Of a stretch of DNA of 64,000 nucleotides, positions 54,013 to 61,859 are shown piece after piece (positions within the stretch are counted from its first letter, which is position 1; each line of letters opens with the position of its first letter). Below the pieces are notes generated by a model, which was given only the letters and a program-made list of their open reading frames with translations, was not told the DNA's origin and did not search any database. The translations under genes and the position numbers were made by a program. Source of the DNA: M269 sp964640795 (lineage in GTDB: Bacteria > Pseudomonadota > Gammaproteobacteria > Enterobacterales > Alteromonadaceae); NCBI GenBank assembly GCA_964640795.1, contig CAZXIN010000016.1:1-64000 (forward strand), given 5' to 3'.

Positions 54013-55412
54013 AGTTGAGACAGTGGCAAAACGAATGTATTGGCTTAGCTCTGGATAAGTTTTTATTAGGAGAGACGCATTTTCTATGCCTTGCTTCACC
54101 GGGGGCTGGTAAAACGATGATGGCGGCTTCCGTAGCAAAGCAACTCATGGATAAAGGAAGCATTGACTTTATATTGTGTGTGTCACCCTCTGTCTCCATT
54201 TGCCACTCAACAAAGCATACGTTTGAAAGCCTACTCAACACACCATTCAATGGTAAGTTTGGCTCTTCAGGTATGGTTATTACATATCAATCATTACCTT
54301 TTCACTCAAACGACCTTTGGCAGATTTTTGATCACTACAAAGTTTTGGTTGTATTGGATGAGGTACATCACTGTGCTGGGCAAAGTATTGAAGACAGCAA
54401 CGCTTGGGGGTTGCAGGTATTAACCAAGCTTCAACGTAAAGCGACTTTTTTCTTGACGCTCACGGGGACACCGTGGAGAACCGATAACGCTTTGATCACT
54501 TCGGTTGAGTATTGCAAATCATTTGGGCAAGCAACCTGTGATTATCAATATGGAATGGCAAGCGCGATTTCTGATGGTGTCTGTCGGCCACCTGTTGTAA
54601 CGGCAATAGACAATAATAAAATTGCATTCAGTAATGAACACGACGGTATAAAACGCTACTACCCTAGTTTGGCCGAACTGATGGATAAAGAAGCATTACC
54701 TTACCAAAGTATCATTGATAATCATCAAATATTGACCTTTTGTTTGAGAGAAGCCGACGAAAAACTCAATGAAATAAGGCAATCCAATATGTCAGCTGGC
54801 GGTCTGGTTGTCGCATCATCTATTGAGCATGCGCACTTGATTGCTTATTTATTCAAAACCGAATTAAATCAATCGACCCGTGTGGTGACGCACTGTACGA
54901 CGAACAGTGAAAAATCAATTGATGACTTCAGGCGGGGAAACGAAAAATGGTTGATCTCAGTAGGCATGGTGAGTGAGGGTACTGATATTCCTAGGCTTCA
55001 GGTATGCTGTCATTTAACACGTATTCGCACGGAACTACATTTTAGACAAATTCTCGGGCGTATCATGCGTGTAAACAAGAGTGAGACTTATCGTTATGCC
55101 CACCTTTATGTTCCGGCACAACCTGATATCATCCGCTTTTCCAAGAGACTTAGAGATGATCTACCTGAAGATTATCAGGCATTCGAAGAGTTGGCGCTAG
55201 AGCAGCATATTGATTTTACTGAGCAAAAAGTTAGCTCATTGGAAGCGCCTGAAAATGATTTGGATATTGATAATGTGTCTACTACTGAGAGAGTCAATAG
55301 TGAGGTTATTGTTGGTGGAAGTCACGAACAAGAAAGCGGCTTATTATTTAATGACTTCCTTACAAATTTGAGTCTGGAGGGTCGATTTGAGCAGTATAGC
55401 ATCACTATCTGA
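54009..55412 (+). CDS. Superfamily II DEAD/DEAH-type helicase
   Basis: The 467-residue protein has motif I CLASPGAGKTMMA (about 28-40), motif II VVLDEVHHC (about 115-123; DEVH), motif III LTLTGTPWR (about 152-160), and C-terminal motifs SVGMVSEGTDIPRLQ and HFRQILGRIMR (motif VI). It is like restriction-type and DNA-repair helicases (UvrB/RAD25-like). No nuclease domain is fused. It is carried with tnpA, SprT and an XRE regulator, possibly as a transposon-encoded replication or defence function. Confidence 0.9.
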   Translation: MKLRQWQNECIGLALDKFLLGETHFLCLASPGAGKTMMAASVAKQLMDKGSIDFILCVSPSVSICHSTKHTFESLLNTPFNGKFGSSGMVITYQSLPFHSNDLWQIFDHYKVLVVLDEVHHCAGQSIEDSNAWGLQVLTKLQRKATFFLTLTGTPWRTDNALITSVEYCKSFGQATCDYQYGMASAISDGVCRPPVVTAIDNNKIAFSNEHDGIKRYYPSLAELMDKEALPYQSIIDNHQILTFCLREADEKLNEIRQSNMSAGGLVVASSIEHAHLIAYLFKTELNQSTRVVTHCTTNSEKSIDDFRRGNEKWLISVGMVSEGTDIPRLQVCCHLTRIRTELHFRQILGRIMRVNKSETYRYAHLYVPAQPDIIRFSKRLRDDLPEDYQAFEELALEQHIDFTEQKVSSLEAPENDLDIDNVSTTERVNSEVIVGGSHEQESGLLFNDFLTNLSLEGRFEQYSITI

Positions 55413-55416
55413 TCGT

Positions 55417-56580
55417 TTATCCAGGCATCCGATGTTTACTGAGATCTGTGTGCCAACGTTCGGCTTCTGCGTGTAAATACTTAGAAGTGGTATTGATATC
55501 ATTATGACGCGCACTCTTTTTTAAATGCCTTAATTCAATACCGTTATCTGCTTGATGAGTGATGGCGGTATGCCTAAACCAGTGTGTACTTGCGCGTTTG
55601 AGTGTATCTGCTCGTTGTGGATCAGTCTCTTCAATTGCTGTAGCCGCCTCTATGACGGTACTTTTTACAATACGGTAAACCATGTTCGCTGAAACACCAC
55701 GATCCCCTTTAATACTGCGCAGCACAGATCCTTCTTCATTAGGTGACGGAAAATCTTCGAGTTTTAATACACGTCGATAATCAATCAAAGCGGATAACAT
55801 ATCGGCATTGACGGGGATTTCTTCTCGTTTATTCCCTTTCCCTAGAATAGAGCACCACCACTTCTCTCTGATCCGTTTGAAATCTCTCATTTTTAGATCA
55901 GTGACTTCCTGAACGCGAGGGCCAAGTAAATACAACAAACTAAATAGAAATCGTTTCCGAGACTTTTGTTCTTGTTGACGTTGCAGGCCTTCGGGGAGTT
56001 GTTCGATAAATTGCCAAAGATATTCCCAGGTTGAGCGATCTAGAAAACGCTCAATATGTCTGGATCTATTTACTTTATTCTTTCGTCTGCGCATGAGCTT
56101 AATAGGGTTACTCAACAGGTAACCTGCATCCGATAGATAGCCAAACGCAGCGCCAATACTGGATAAAGATTGCTGTACACTGACTTCTTTTAACGGGCCG
56201 ACGAATGGGCGCCATCTGCTCGAGTGTCTTTTAGTTCTTGGACCACACCATAGCGATACTGGAGTAGGGGAACGTAAAAACGACTCGTAAGCACCTATAT
56301 CATCTCGATTTAGACTCGAAAAGGGTTTGTTCAGCTCTATGAGACACCACAACAATAGGCGTTCAATGTCTTTGCGATAGTTCCGGTAAGTTTGGGGAGA
56401 GCCTTCAAACTCCGACAGCCAGGCATGAATAGCCTTTAAGTCGTTATCGGCATCAATCAACTTGCCATTTCCTGTATTACGATTCATACCGCTAGAGCCA
56501 TCCAGCTCTTTTTCTAACTGCAGAGTATCAAGTGGAATAGGGGCCTTAACAACGTGTATTAACTTGCTACTTTCAGGCAT
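55417..56580 (-). CDS. tnpS: Tyrosine recombinase, TnpS-like resolution enzyme
   Basis: The 387-residue protein has the catalytic residues LGPRVQEVTDL (Arg), THWFRHTAITHQ (His-x-x-Arg), SARHNDINTTSKYLH (His and Tyr). It converges on the helicase gene and is divergent from the KfrA_N/coiled-coil gene. A divergent tyrosine recombinase plus coiled-coil partner flanking a short palindromic region is the arrangement of tnpS-tnpT in Tn4651-type Tn3 transposons, where they resolve cointegrates. The assignment rests on that context and general homology. Confidence 0.75.
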   Translation of the reverse strand: MPESSKLIHVVKAPIPLDTLQLEKELDGSSGMNRNTGNGKLIDADNDLKAIHAWLSEFEGSPQTYRNYRKDIERLLLWCLIELNKPFSSLNRDDIGAYESFLRSPTPVSLWCGPRTKRHSSRWRPFVGPLKEVSVQQSLSSIGAAFGYLSDAGYLLSNPIKLMRRRKNKVNRSRHIERFLDRSTWEYLWQFIEQLPEGLQRQQEQKSRKRFLFSLLYLLGPRVQEVTDLKMRDFKRIREKWWCSILGKGNKREEIPVNADMLSALIDYRRVLKLEDFPSPNEEGSVLRSIKGDRGVSANMVYRIVKSTVIEAATAIEETDPQRADTLKRASTHWFRHTAITHQADNGIELRHLKKSARHNDINTTSKYLHAEAERWHTDLSKHRMPG

Positions 56581-56744
56581 TAAAAGGCTCGCTTTGGTTC
56601 AGGTTGATTTATTATGAGCTGATTATCGAATAATTCAAGATTAGTAGATTAATCATGAATTTCATAATTAAAAAGACTGTTATTATACATATTACGTAAC
56701 ATGTATTAGAATAAAAACAATATAATTGGTGGAGTGACAGAGAG
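56581..56744. other. Candidate cointegrate resolution site (rst) and divergent promoters
   Basis: The 164 bases between the divergent recombinase and TnpT-like genes contain the near-perfect palindrome TACATATTACGTAACATGTA (56686-56705). Another loose repeat (AATTC...GAATT, about 56635-56661) is nearby. In Tn4651-type elements this interval holds the recombination site. Confidence 0.5.
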
Positions 56745-57821
56745 ATGGCTAGACCGGGTGTAACATACGAAGAAGCAGAACACCTATTTATAAAATTACT
56801 CGCACAAGGTGAACCTCTGTCTGCACAGCGAGCGCGGTTGGCCTTTGGTTCCGGTAGCAATTCAACGTGGTCTAAACATTTATCCATATTTCGCGAAGCA
56901 CAAAAAAATAAGCAATTGGTCAGTTTGCCCGTTAATTTACCGGAAGCTTTGTTACCTGCAATCGAGGTCCTGTGGACTCAAGCTGTGAATATGGCCAGTG
57001 AGCAATTTGTTGAAGAAAGAGCATTTTTCGAAAAAGAAGTTTCATCATTTAAAGAACAGCAAGACATTTTACAATCTCAAAAAGAAGGACTAAAAAGCGA
57101 GGTTATTGAGGCCAATAAAGCTGTCGGTACGTTGGCTAAACAGACAGAAGATCAAGCCATTGAGTTGCACGAGAAAGAGAAACTCCTTCAAGAGTTACAA
57201 TTAAAACTAGTGAATGAGACGCAGCGTTGTCGGGAAATGAAAGACAAAGTGACAGCATTGCATCAAGAAGCTGTAACGCAGCATGAAAGATCGTTGAAAA
57301 ACATTCAAGCTATTGAATCTAAGTTTCAACATGAGACCAAACGCCACGAAGAGGCCGAAACAAGATGGATGCAGATGTATGACTCGGCTAAGTTAGAAAC
57401 TAAGCAATCCGAAAAGAATATTGCTTCTCTTAAAAAACAGTTATCAGTAGAAAAAGAAGCTCGGCGCCGTGATGAAAAACTGTTAAGGGAAAATGAAAGG
57501 CAACATCAGAGTGCTGTTTCAGAACTTAGGGTGCATGAACTAGAGCTAGAGAAATTAAAGACAGAGCAAAGCAAGTTGGAGAGTGAAGCTCACGAGTATA
57601 AGAAAAAGATCGTAATGCAAACAGAAGCATTAACGACATCACACGAAAAAATAGACAGACTTGAACATGAGTTAGTAACTAGAAAGGGTGAACTTGAAAA
57701 ACTAATGCTTGAGGTCACTAAATTAGAATCAAAACAGAGCATTCAAGCCGAATTACTAGCTTCAATTAGCGAGTTGGAACAAGCTGTTTTATTAAAAACT
57801 GGCGCGAGTCGAAAAACTTAA
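56745..57821 (+). CDS. tnpT: KfrA_N-domain coiled-coil protein, TnpT-like
   Basis: In this 358-residue protein the first 60 residues (MARPGVTYEEAEHLFIKLL ... GSNSTWSKHLSIF) are a KfrA_N-type DNA-binding domain. Residues 90-350 form one long, Glu/Lys/Gln-rich coiled coil. This is the make-up of plasmid KfrA proteins and of TnpT, the accessory factor that stimulates TnpS-driven resolution. It is divergent from the tyrosine recombinase. Assignment as TnpT is by architecture and position. Confidence 0.72.
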   Translation: MARPGVTYEEAEHLFIKLLAQGEPLSAQRARLAFGSGSNSTWSKHLSIFREAQKNKQLVSLPVNLPEALLPAIEVLWTQAVNMASEQFVEERAFFEKEVSSFKEQQDILQSQKEGLKSEVIEANKAVGTLAKQTEDQAIELHEKEKLLQELQLKLVNETQRCREMKDKVTALHQEAVTQHERSLKNIQAIESKFQHETKRHEEAETRWMQMYDSAKLETKQSEKNIASLKKQLSVEKEARRRDEKLLRENERQHQSAVSELRVHELELEKLKTEQSKLESEAHEYKKKIVMQTEALTTSHEKIDRLEHELVTRKGELEKLMLEVTKLESKQSIQAELLASISELEQAVLLKTGASRKT

Positions 57822-57896
57822 TTCCCAAACAATTGAAGAGTACCAACACTTTGATAAAGTCTCCATTTATCTCAGCCAGATGCCACAAATGTAGTA

Positions 57897-57926
57897 GCCC
57901 TAACTTTATCTCAGGGCCTTTTGTTT
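57897..57926 (+). terminator. Weak terminator after the TnpT-like gene
   Basis: GCCCT and AGGGC make a 5-bp stem with an 11-base loop followed by CTTTTGTTT. Confidence 0.35.
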
Positions 57927-58071
57927 AATGTCCAAATTACCCAAGAGAGTAAATTATAGTCATTTGATGGATAGGGTTTTAAATTAGAGGGAAAGGTCAT
58001 AAAAATACGGCAGAGCTGCGGTTATTTGTTAGTATTAGTTTCTAGAAAAGCATGTTTTCTTGGAGCTGAAT

Positions 58072-58734
58072 ATGAGTACAAAAGAATGGGTCTACCGTCC
58101 GGAAGAAGGAGCCGGTTTGTATCAAGAAATGTCGTTTGATGAACACAATAATAATCCAGCGACAATTGAAATTGAAAACCCTATGGGTTTTAAAATTGAA
58201 CGTGAGAAATTACCAAACGGCAAGGCATTTTTCAAGCTTGCGGTTGAGATTCCGACAGATCGTTTTGATGAACTTGCCATTGCATGGATAAAGCACAGAG
58301 GTATCCAGACTCAGCTTAATAAATATACATTAGAAGGATTGTTAGCCGCAGGTGATTTTAAATGGCCAATCAGTGAAGAAGAGCTTCTTAATGGGATTGA
58401 AGACGCTGAACTTGCTCAAATAGTAAAGGATAGAGAAGGGCAGGAAGAAGTACCGGCAAACCTCGAATATGACAATATATTTGACCTGGCAACTGAAGAC
58501 AGGGAAAACACCAAAAGGTTAGAGACAAATTCCGATGTCGCAATGAAGAGTCGTGATATTAAGGAGTTAAAAGGTATGTTTAAACTACAAACTAACGCCC
58601 CAACTGAAAACTTCAAGGGAGCGGCCGTGGCGATCCTAAAGCACATAAAAGCTGAGCAGAGCATAACAGATGAAGAGTCACTGGCTTCAGCAATTGAGGA
58701 TGCATTATTAAATTTTATGGTGAAGCATCAATAA
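58072..58734 (+). CDS. Hypothetical protein
   Basis: I do not recognise this 220-residue acidic protein. The ATG at 58072 follows GGAGCTGAAT at a good distance; a TTG 12 bases earlier is unlikely. The N-terminal half (EWVYRPEEGAGLYQEMSF, MGFKIEREKLPNGKAFFKLAVEIP) may form beta structure; the C-terminal half is helical and charged. It has no membrane segment or signal. It is inside the transposon-like block, after the TnpT-like gene. Confidence 0.65.
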   Translation: MSTKEWVYRPEEGAGLYQEMSFDEHNNNPATIEIENPMGFKIEREKLPNGKAFFKLAVEIPTDRFDELAIAWIKHRGIQTQLNKYTLEGLLAAGDFKWPISEEELLNGIEDAELAQIVKDREGQEEVPANLEYDNIFDLATEDRENTKRLETNSDVAMKSRDIKELKGMFKLQTNAPTENFKGAAVAILKHIKAEQSITDEESLASAIEDALLNFMVKHQ

Positions 58735-59109
58735 AGATTGTTCATAGTGAAGGAGAGTTGTATTTCAGACTTTGCGGCTCGAATAAATTTGAGTTAGAGC
58801 GTATTAAAAGCCTATATCATCACTGTATCTAGCAAATGTGTATCAGAAACGCTTAAGTTTACTCTATGGTTAACGGCATATTATCGATGTAATTGTTGAT
58901 TTTAATAGCCGTTTTCAATGAAAAACGCAGCCTCATTGTTCGAGCCCTTAAATGCGTTCTTCGACCTTATTTATGTTATTACATTAAAAGATGCCAATGA
59001 TAGGTAGAACAATATCAAACAAGTATTAAGCTGCCGGTCAGTATGGTGACTTCGAATGCGTACTTTTAGCAAAAAGCAGACATATATACCCAAACTTTAC
59101 TTTGACTGT
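58735..59109. other. Gene-free region
   Basis: Nothing recognisable in about 375 bases: no hairpin with T-run, no clear promoter, no open frame with family resemblance. It separates the TnpT/hypothetical genes from the mercury-type genes. Confidence 0.4.
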
Positions 59110-59328
59110 TTATCCACTTCCACAGCAATTGTCACCTTGTTGGATGGGAGGACAAGCTACTGTGCCAAAGGAGCAGTAAACGCAACAATCACCAGGGAGC
59201 GGTTTCAGTATAGTGTTACACCCCTCGCATTCATAAAACCACTGGCAAGCATCAGTGGGCATTTGCTCGGTCTTTTGGTGCCCGCATTTGGGACATGAAA
59301 TGGTAGAATCAAGGACTACACTCGACAT
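59110..59328 (-). CDS. GDCCVxC-domain small cysteine-rich protein
   Basis: The protein has 72 residues from MSSVVLDST at 59328, overlapping the merC gene by 13 bases. It has two zinc-finger-like cysteine pairs (SCPKCGHQ and YECEGCNT) and the motif GDCCVYCSFGTVACPP ending in CCG. Proteins with GDCCVxC are often next to mercury or other heavy-metal genes and probably bind a thiophilic metal. The upstream extension of the frame is inside merC and is not used. Confidence 0.85.
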   Translation of the reverse strand: MSSVVLDSTISCPKCGHQKTEQMPTDACQWFYECEGCNTILKPLPGDCCVYCSFGTVACPPIQQGDNCCGSG

Positions 59329-59705
59329 TGGGGCCTCACTGGTTTGAGGAGATCGAAAACAGAAACAACTAACATGAGAATCAGTGCACCATAAAATACG
59401 TATGTGCTCCAGCCATATTGCCAAAGTGGATATAAGGTTAAAAGCACGGCAATTGGCCCCAGGAGCGAGATAACTCCACGCAGGTGATTTCTATGCTTCC
59501 ACCAATTAGCACCATTACCTATTAAAGTAATCGAAGCAAAAATAGGCAGTAGAATATTAATTGCTATACCTTCAAACTGAGACAAAAAACTTAAACCGAT
59601 AGCAGCACCTAAGCTTCCTAGAGCGGGAAAACAGGCTGCGCAACTGATGGCTGAGAGCCATGTACCTGTCGAACCAACTTTTTCTACGAATGTTCCAAAC
59701 ATCAA
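59316..59705 (-). CDS. merC: MerC-family mercury transport protein
   Basis: The 129-residue inner-membrane protein has four hydrophobic helices (about 12-38, 44-66, 75-95, 100-122) and the Cys pair SCAACFPALGSLGAAIGL in the first, the mercuric-ion site of MerC. The last helix is followed by a charged C-terminus. It is preceded by a perfect mer-type operator-promoter. No mercuric reductase (merA) is in the window, so mercury taken up could not be reduced here; the protein may serve transport of another soft metal. Confidence 0.85.
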   Translation of the reverse strand: MMFGTFVEKVGSTGTWLSAISCAACFPALGSLGAAIGLSFLSQFEGIAINILLPIFASITLIGNGANWWKHRNHLRGVISLLGPIAVLLTLYPLWQYGWSTYVFYGALILMLVVSVFDLLKPVRPQCRV

Positions 59706-59729
59706 TTCACCTCATGCATTAGTGAATCA

Positions 59730-59761
59730 ATTATAAGATCCGTACTTAGGTACGGAGTCAA
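59730..59761 (-). promoter_or_regulatory. mer-type promoter/operator
   Basis: On the minus strand there is TTGACT, a 20-base spacer and TATAAT, with the dyad TCCGTACCTAAGTACGGA inside the spacer. This is the arrangement and core sequence of MerR-regulated mer promoters. It drives merC and the GDCCVxC gene. Confidence 0.85.
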
Positions 59762-59767
59762 GAGATG

Positions 59768-60163
59768 TTATTCGTGTAAGGAATCAAGTACAGGGCAATG
59801 GGACTTATCGCTATTCGAGGCGCATTGGTTTACAGCATCTTGTAATCCAGTTTTTAGTCTAGCCAACGCCGCAATTTTCTTATCAACCAGACTTAGCTTT
59901 TTCTCGGCTAGGTTTGCCATTTCCCCACATGACATATCTGTCAAAGTCAGTAAGTTACTGATTTCGTCAAGTGTGAAGCCAAGTGTTTTTGCGTTAATGA
60001 TAAATTTGAGTCGCTTCAGCACAGAATCCGGGTACACCCGAAATCCATTGGCAGGTTTGTCAGGTTGCGCTATCAGCCCCTTCCTTTCGTAAAAACGAAT
60101 GGTTTCTACGTTAAGACCTAATTCTTGGGCTAACATTCCAATTGTTCGTGAGGGTACTGGCAT
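59768..60163 (-). CDS. merR: MerR-type metal-responsive regulator
   Basis: The 131-residue protein has a MerR helix-turn-helix (TIGMLAQELGLNVETIRFYE), a dimerisation helix and the metal cysteines in DMSCGEM, QCASNS and HCPVL. The Cys/Cys-N8-Cys arrangement is that of mercury-sensing MerR. It lies upstream of merC on the same strand and separated by the mer operator, whereas merR is usually divergent. Autorepression by the same operator is therefore not possible in the usual way. Confidence 0.88.
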   Translation of the reverse strand: MPVPSRTIGMLAQELGLNVETIRFYERKGLIAQPDKPANGFRVYPDSVLKRLKFIINAKTLGFTLDEISNLLTLTDMSCGEMANLAEKKLSLVDKKIAALARLKTGLQDAVNQCASNSDKSHCPVLDSLHE

Positions 60164-60321
60164 TTAATCAATTACTTTTCTTAGGAGCTACCTGTTCTAC
60201 GCTTAGTGTAGCAGGACCGATATGAAAATATGCATGAAGCAGTCAAGTATCCAATTTAAGCATATGGCTGGAAAACAAGCTATTGTGTTTAAGTGTGCAA
60301 AAACATATAAGAAATGAGCTT

Positions 60322-60711
60322 CTACTCGTCTAAGGTTTTTAGGATCCCGCAATCTTCAATCATATTGCTTTCGTGGCAGGAGAGTGACATGTCCTGAAGG
60401 CTGGCCTTTAATGAATTTAACTCATTGATTCGCCGATTAACCAGCTGTAATTGTTTGTCAATCAATTCATTGACTGAAGAGCAGCTATCTTTAGGGTTCT
60501 GCTTAAGCGTTATAAGCTGCTTGATATCTGACAATGGGATATCCAGACTGCGACAATGTTTCACAAACTCCAGTTCTTTCAATGATTCTGTGTCATAAAG
60601 TCTAAAATTGCCTTCTGAACGGACTGGATGCCTCAGCAATCCTTCTTTTTCATAATATCGAATTGTCTGGATCGAGCATCCCGAAACCTTGGAAAGTACA
60701 CCTATTTTCAT
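60322..60711 (-). CDS. CadR/PbrR-type MerR-family regulator
   Basis: The 129-residue protein has the helix-turn-helix IGVLSKVSGCSIQTIRYYEKEG and the metal-binding C-terminus SCHESNMIEDCGILKTL, with Cys-N7-Cys typical of CadR/PbrR sensors of cadmium or lead. It is divergent from the CDF-type transporter, and the shared interval carries a 19-bp-spaced MerR promoter. It presumably activates that transporter on metal binding. Confidence 0.9.
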   Translation of the reverse strand: MKIGVLSKVSGCSIQTIRYYEKEGLLRHPVRSEGNFRLYDTESLKELEFVKHCRSLDIPLSDIKQLITLKQNPKDSCSSVNELIDKQLQLVNRRINELNSLKASLQDMSLSCHESNMIEDCGILKTLDE

Positions 60712-60728
60712 AATATTTTAAAACTCAC

Positions 60729-60759
60729 TTGACTCTATAGTTACTATAGGTTCTACAGT
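60729..60759 (+). promoter_or_regulatory. MerR-family promoter of the CDF transporter
   Basis: TTGACT (60729-60734), a 19-base spacer and TACAGT. The spacer contains CTATAGTTACTATAG, the dyad seen at CadR/PbrR operators. Confidence 0.85.
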
Positions 60760-60788
60760 TACCATATACAAGTTCAATTGAGGTGGTT

Positions 60789-61442
60789 ATGAGTGGTTGT
60801 GGCTGTGAAGTAGAAATCAAAGATAACGAACAAAAGCGGATCCTTTATTGGCTTTTGGGCATTAACGCCAGCATGTTTTTTCTTGAGTTTGGATTTGGAT
60901 GGATTTCAGAGTCAACGGCATTGATTGCTGATTCTATCGATATGCTGGCTGATGCGACTGTTTATTGCATTGCTTTGTATGCTGTGGGCAAAACGATACA
61001 GCACAAAGCCAAAGCAGCTTTACTGAGTGGGTATTTTCAACTCGCTATTGGCGGCCTTATCTTGGTAGATATTTTACGTAGGCTTCTGGGGGAAAGCGAG
61101 CCTCATTCTTGGTTCATGATTGCCGTCGGCTCAGTTGCATTATGTGCAAACGTTGTGTGCTTGCTGATGATAAGCAAACAAAAATCTGGTGATGTTCATA
61201 TGCGTGCGAGCTGGATCTTTTCAGCCAATGATGTGATTGCAAATATGGGTGTAATCGTTGCCGGTGTGCTTGTTATGTGGCTCGATCAACGCTGGCCGGA
61301 CATAGTGATTGGCGGAGTGATTGCTGCCTTAATTCTGCGTGGTGGAGTAAGAATTCTGAATGATGCAAAAATTGAACTCTCAGAAAGCGCAAGCACAAAT
61401 ATCGAGCCTGCGTCAAAAACGAAAACTTGCGGATCTGATTAA
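60789..61442 (+). CDS. Cation diffusion facilitator-type metal transporter
   Basis: The protein has 217 residues from ATG 60789, behind GAGG; an in-frame GTG 6 bases earlier is weaker. Five or six membrane helices and the CDF-type motif ESTALIADSIDMLADATVY (about 38-56) with Asp/Asp pairs are present. The N-terminus has Cys-Gly-Cys and the tail ends with a single Cys. It lacks the long cytoplasmic C-terminal domain of classical CDFs. Regulation by the divergent CadR/PbrR-like gene suggests cadmium, lead or zinc efflux. Confidence 0.85.
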   Translation: MSGCGCEVEIKDNEQKRILYWLLGINASMFFLEFGFGWISESTALIADSIDMLADATVYCIALYAVGKTIQHKAKAALLSGYFQLAIGGLILVDILRRLLGESEPHSWFMIAVGSVALCANVVCLLMISKQKSGDVHMRASWIFSANDVIANMGVIVAGVLVMWLDQRWPDIVIGGVIAALILRGGVRILNDAKIELSESASTNIEPASKTKTCGSD

Positions 61443-61540
61443 GGAGATGAAAGTGTGAATAATAGGTTACTGCGTAAAACGGCAATTTTGGATTACGAAA
61501 CCCTTCGGCAACCGCCGTTTTGCTGTTCGGCTTTCAATGA

Positions 61541-61693
61541 GAGACGATACTGGCTCAACCACAAGCGATTGTACCGATTGCTATTCCTCTGCTTATTCAA
61601 ACCTACGGTATCTTTGCCATTGCTTATTTTATGGCAAAGCAAATGAAGCTACCGTATAACGTTGCTGCAGCAATACCCACTGTGACGATATAG
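61541..61693 (+). pseudogene. Acr3/ArsB-type arsenite permease remnant
   Basis: The frame from 61541 to the stop at 61691 encodes VPIAIPLLIQTYGIFAIAYF and KQMKLPYNVAA, close to a late segment of Acr3-type arsenical efflux permeases (normally 340-400 residues). No start or upstream part is present, and the sequence ends where the conserved PAALIGTSNF-type segment would begin. It is a short leftover, possibly from a recombination at this position. Confidence 0.55.
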
Positions 61694-61859
61694 TTCAAAA
61701 GGCAACTTGGTCACTGCATTCAATAAATTTAGTTCACTAGTACACTATTCCACTGCATCCATTGATCCTCGTGTATGGGATCACTCATGAAAGCAATATA
61801 AAGTATTCTTTTAACGATTAAAGCGGTGTCGCGTCGTAATGCTTTGTGAACCCCAGGTA

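Noticed and set aside
59056..59298. 80-codon plus-strand frame over the GDCCVxC gene
   Set aside because: The opposite strand encodes a recognisable cysteine-rich metal protein, so this frame is antisense noise.
61455..61646. 63-codon frame after the CDF transporter
   Set aside because: Another frame in the same DNA gives clear Acr3-like sequence, so this frame is a by-product.
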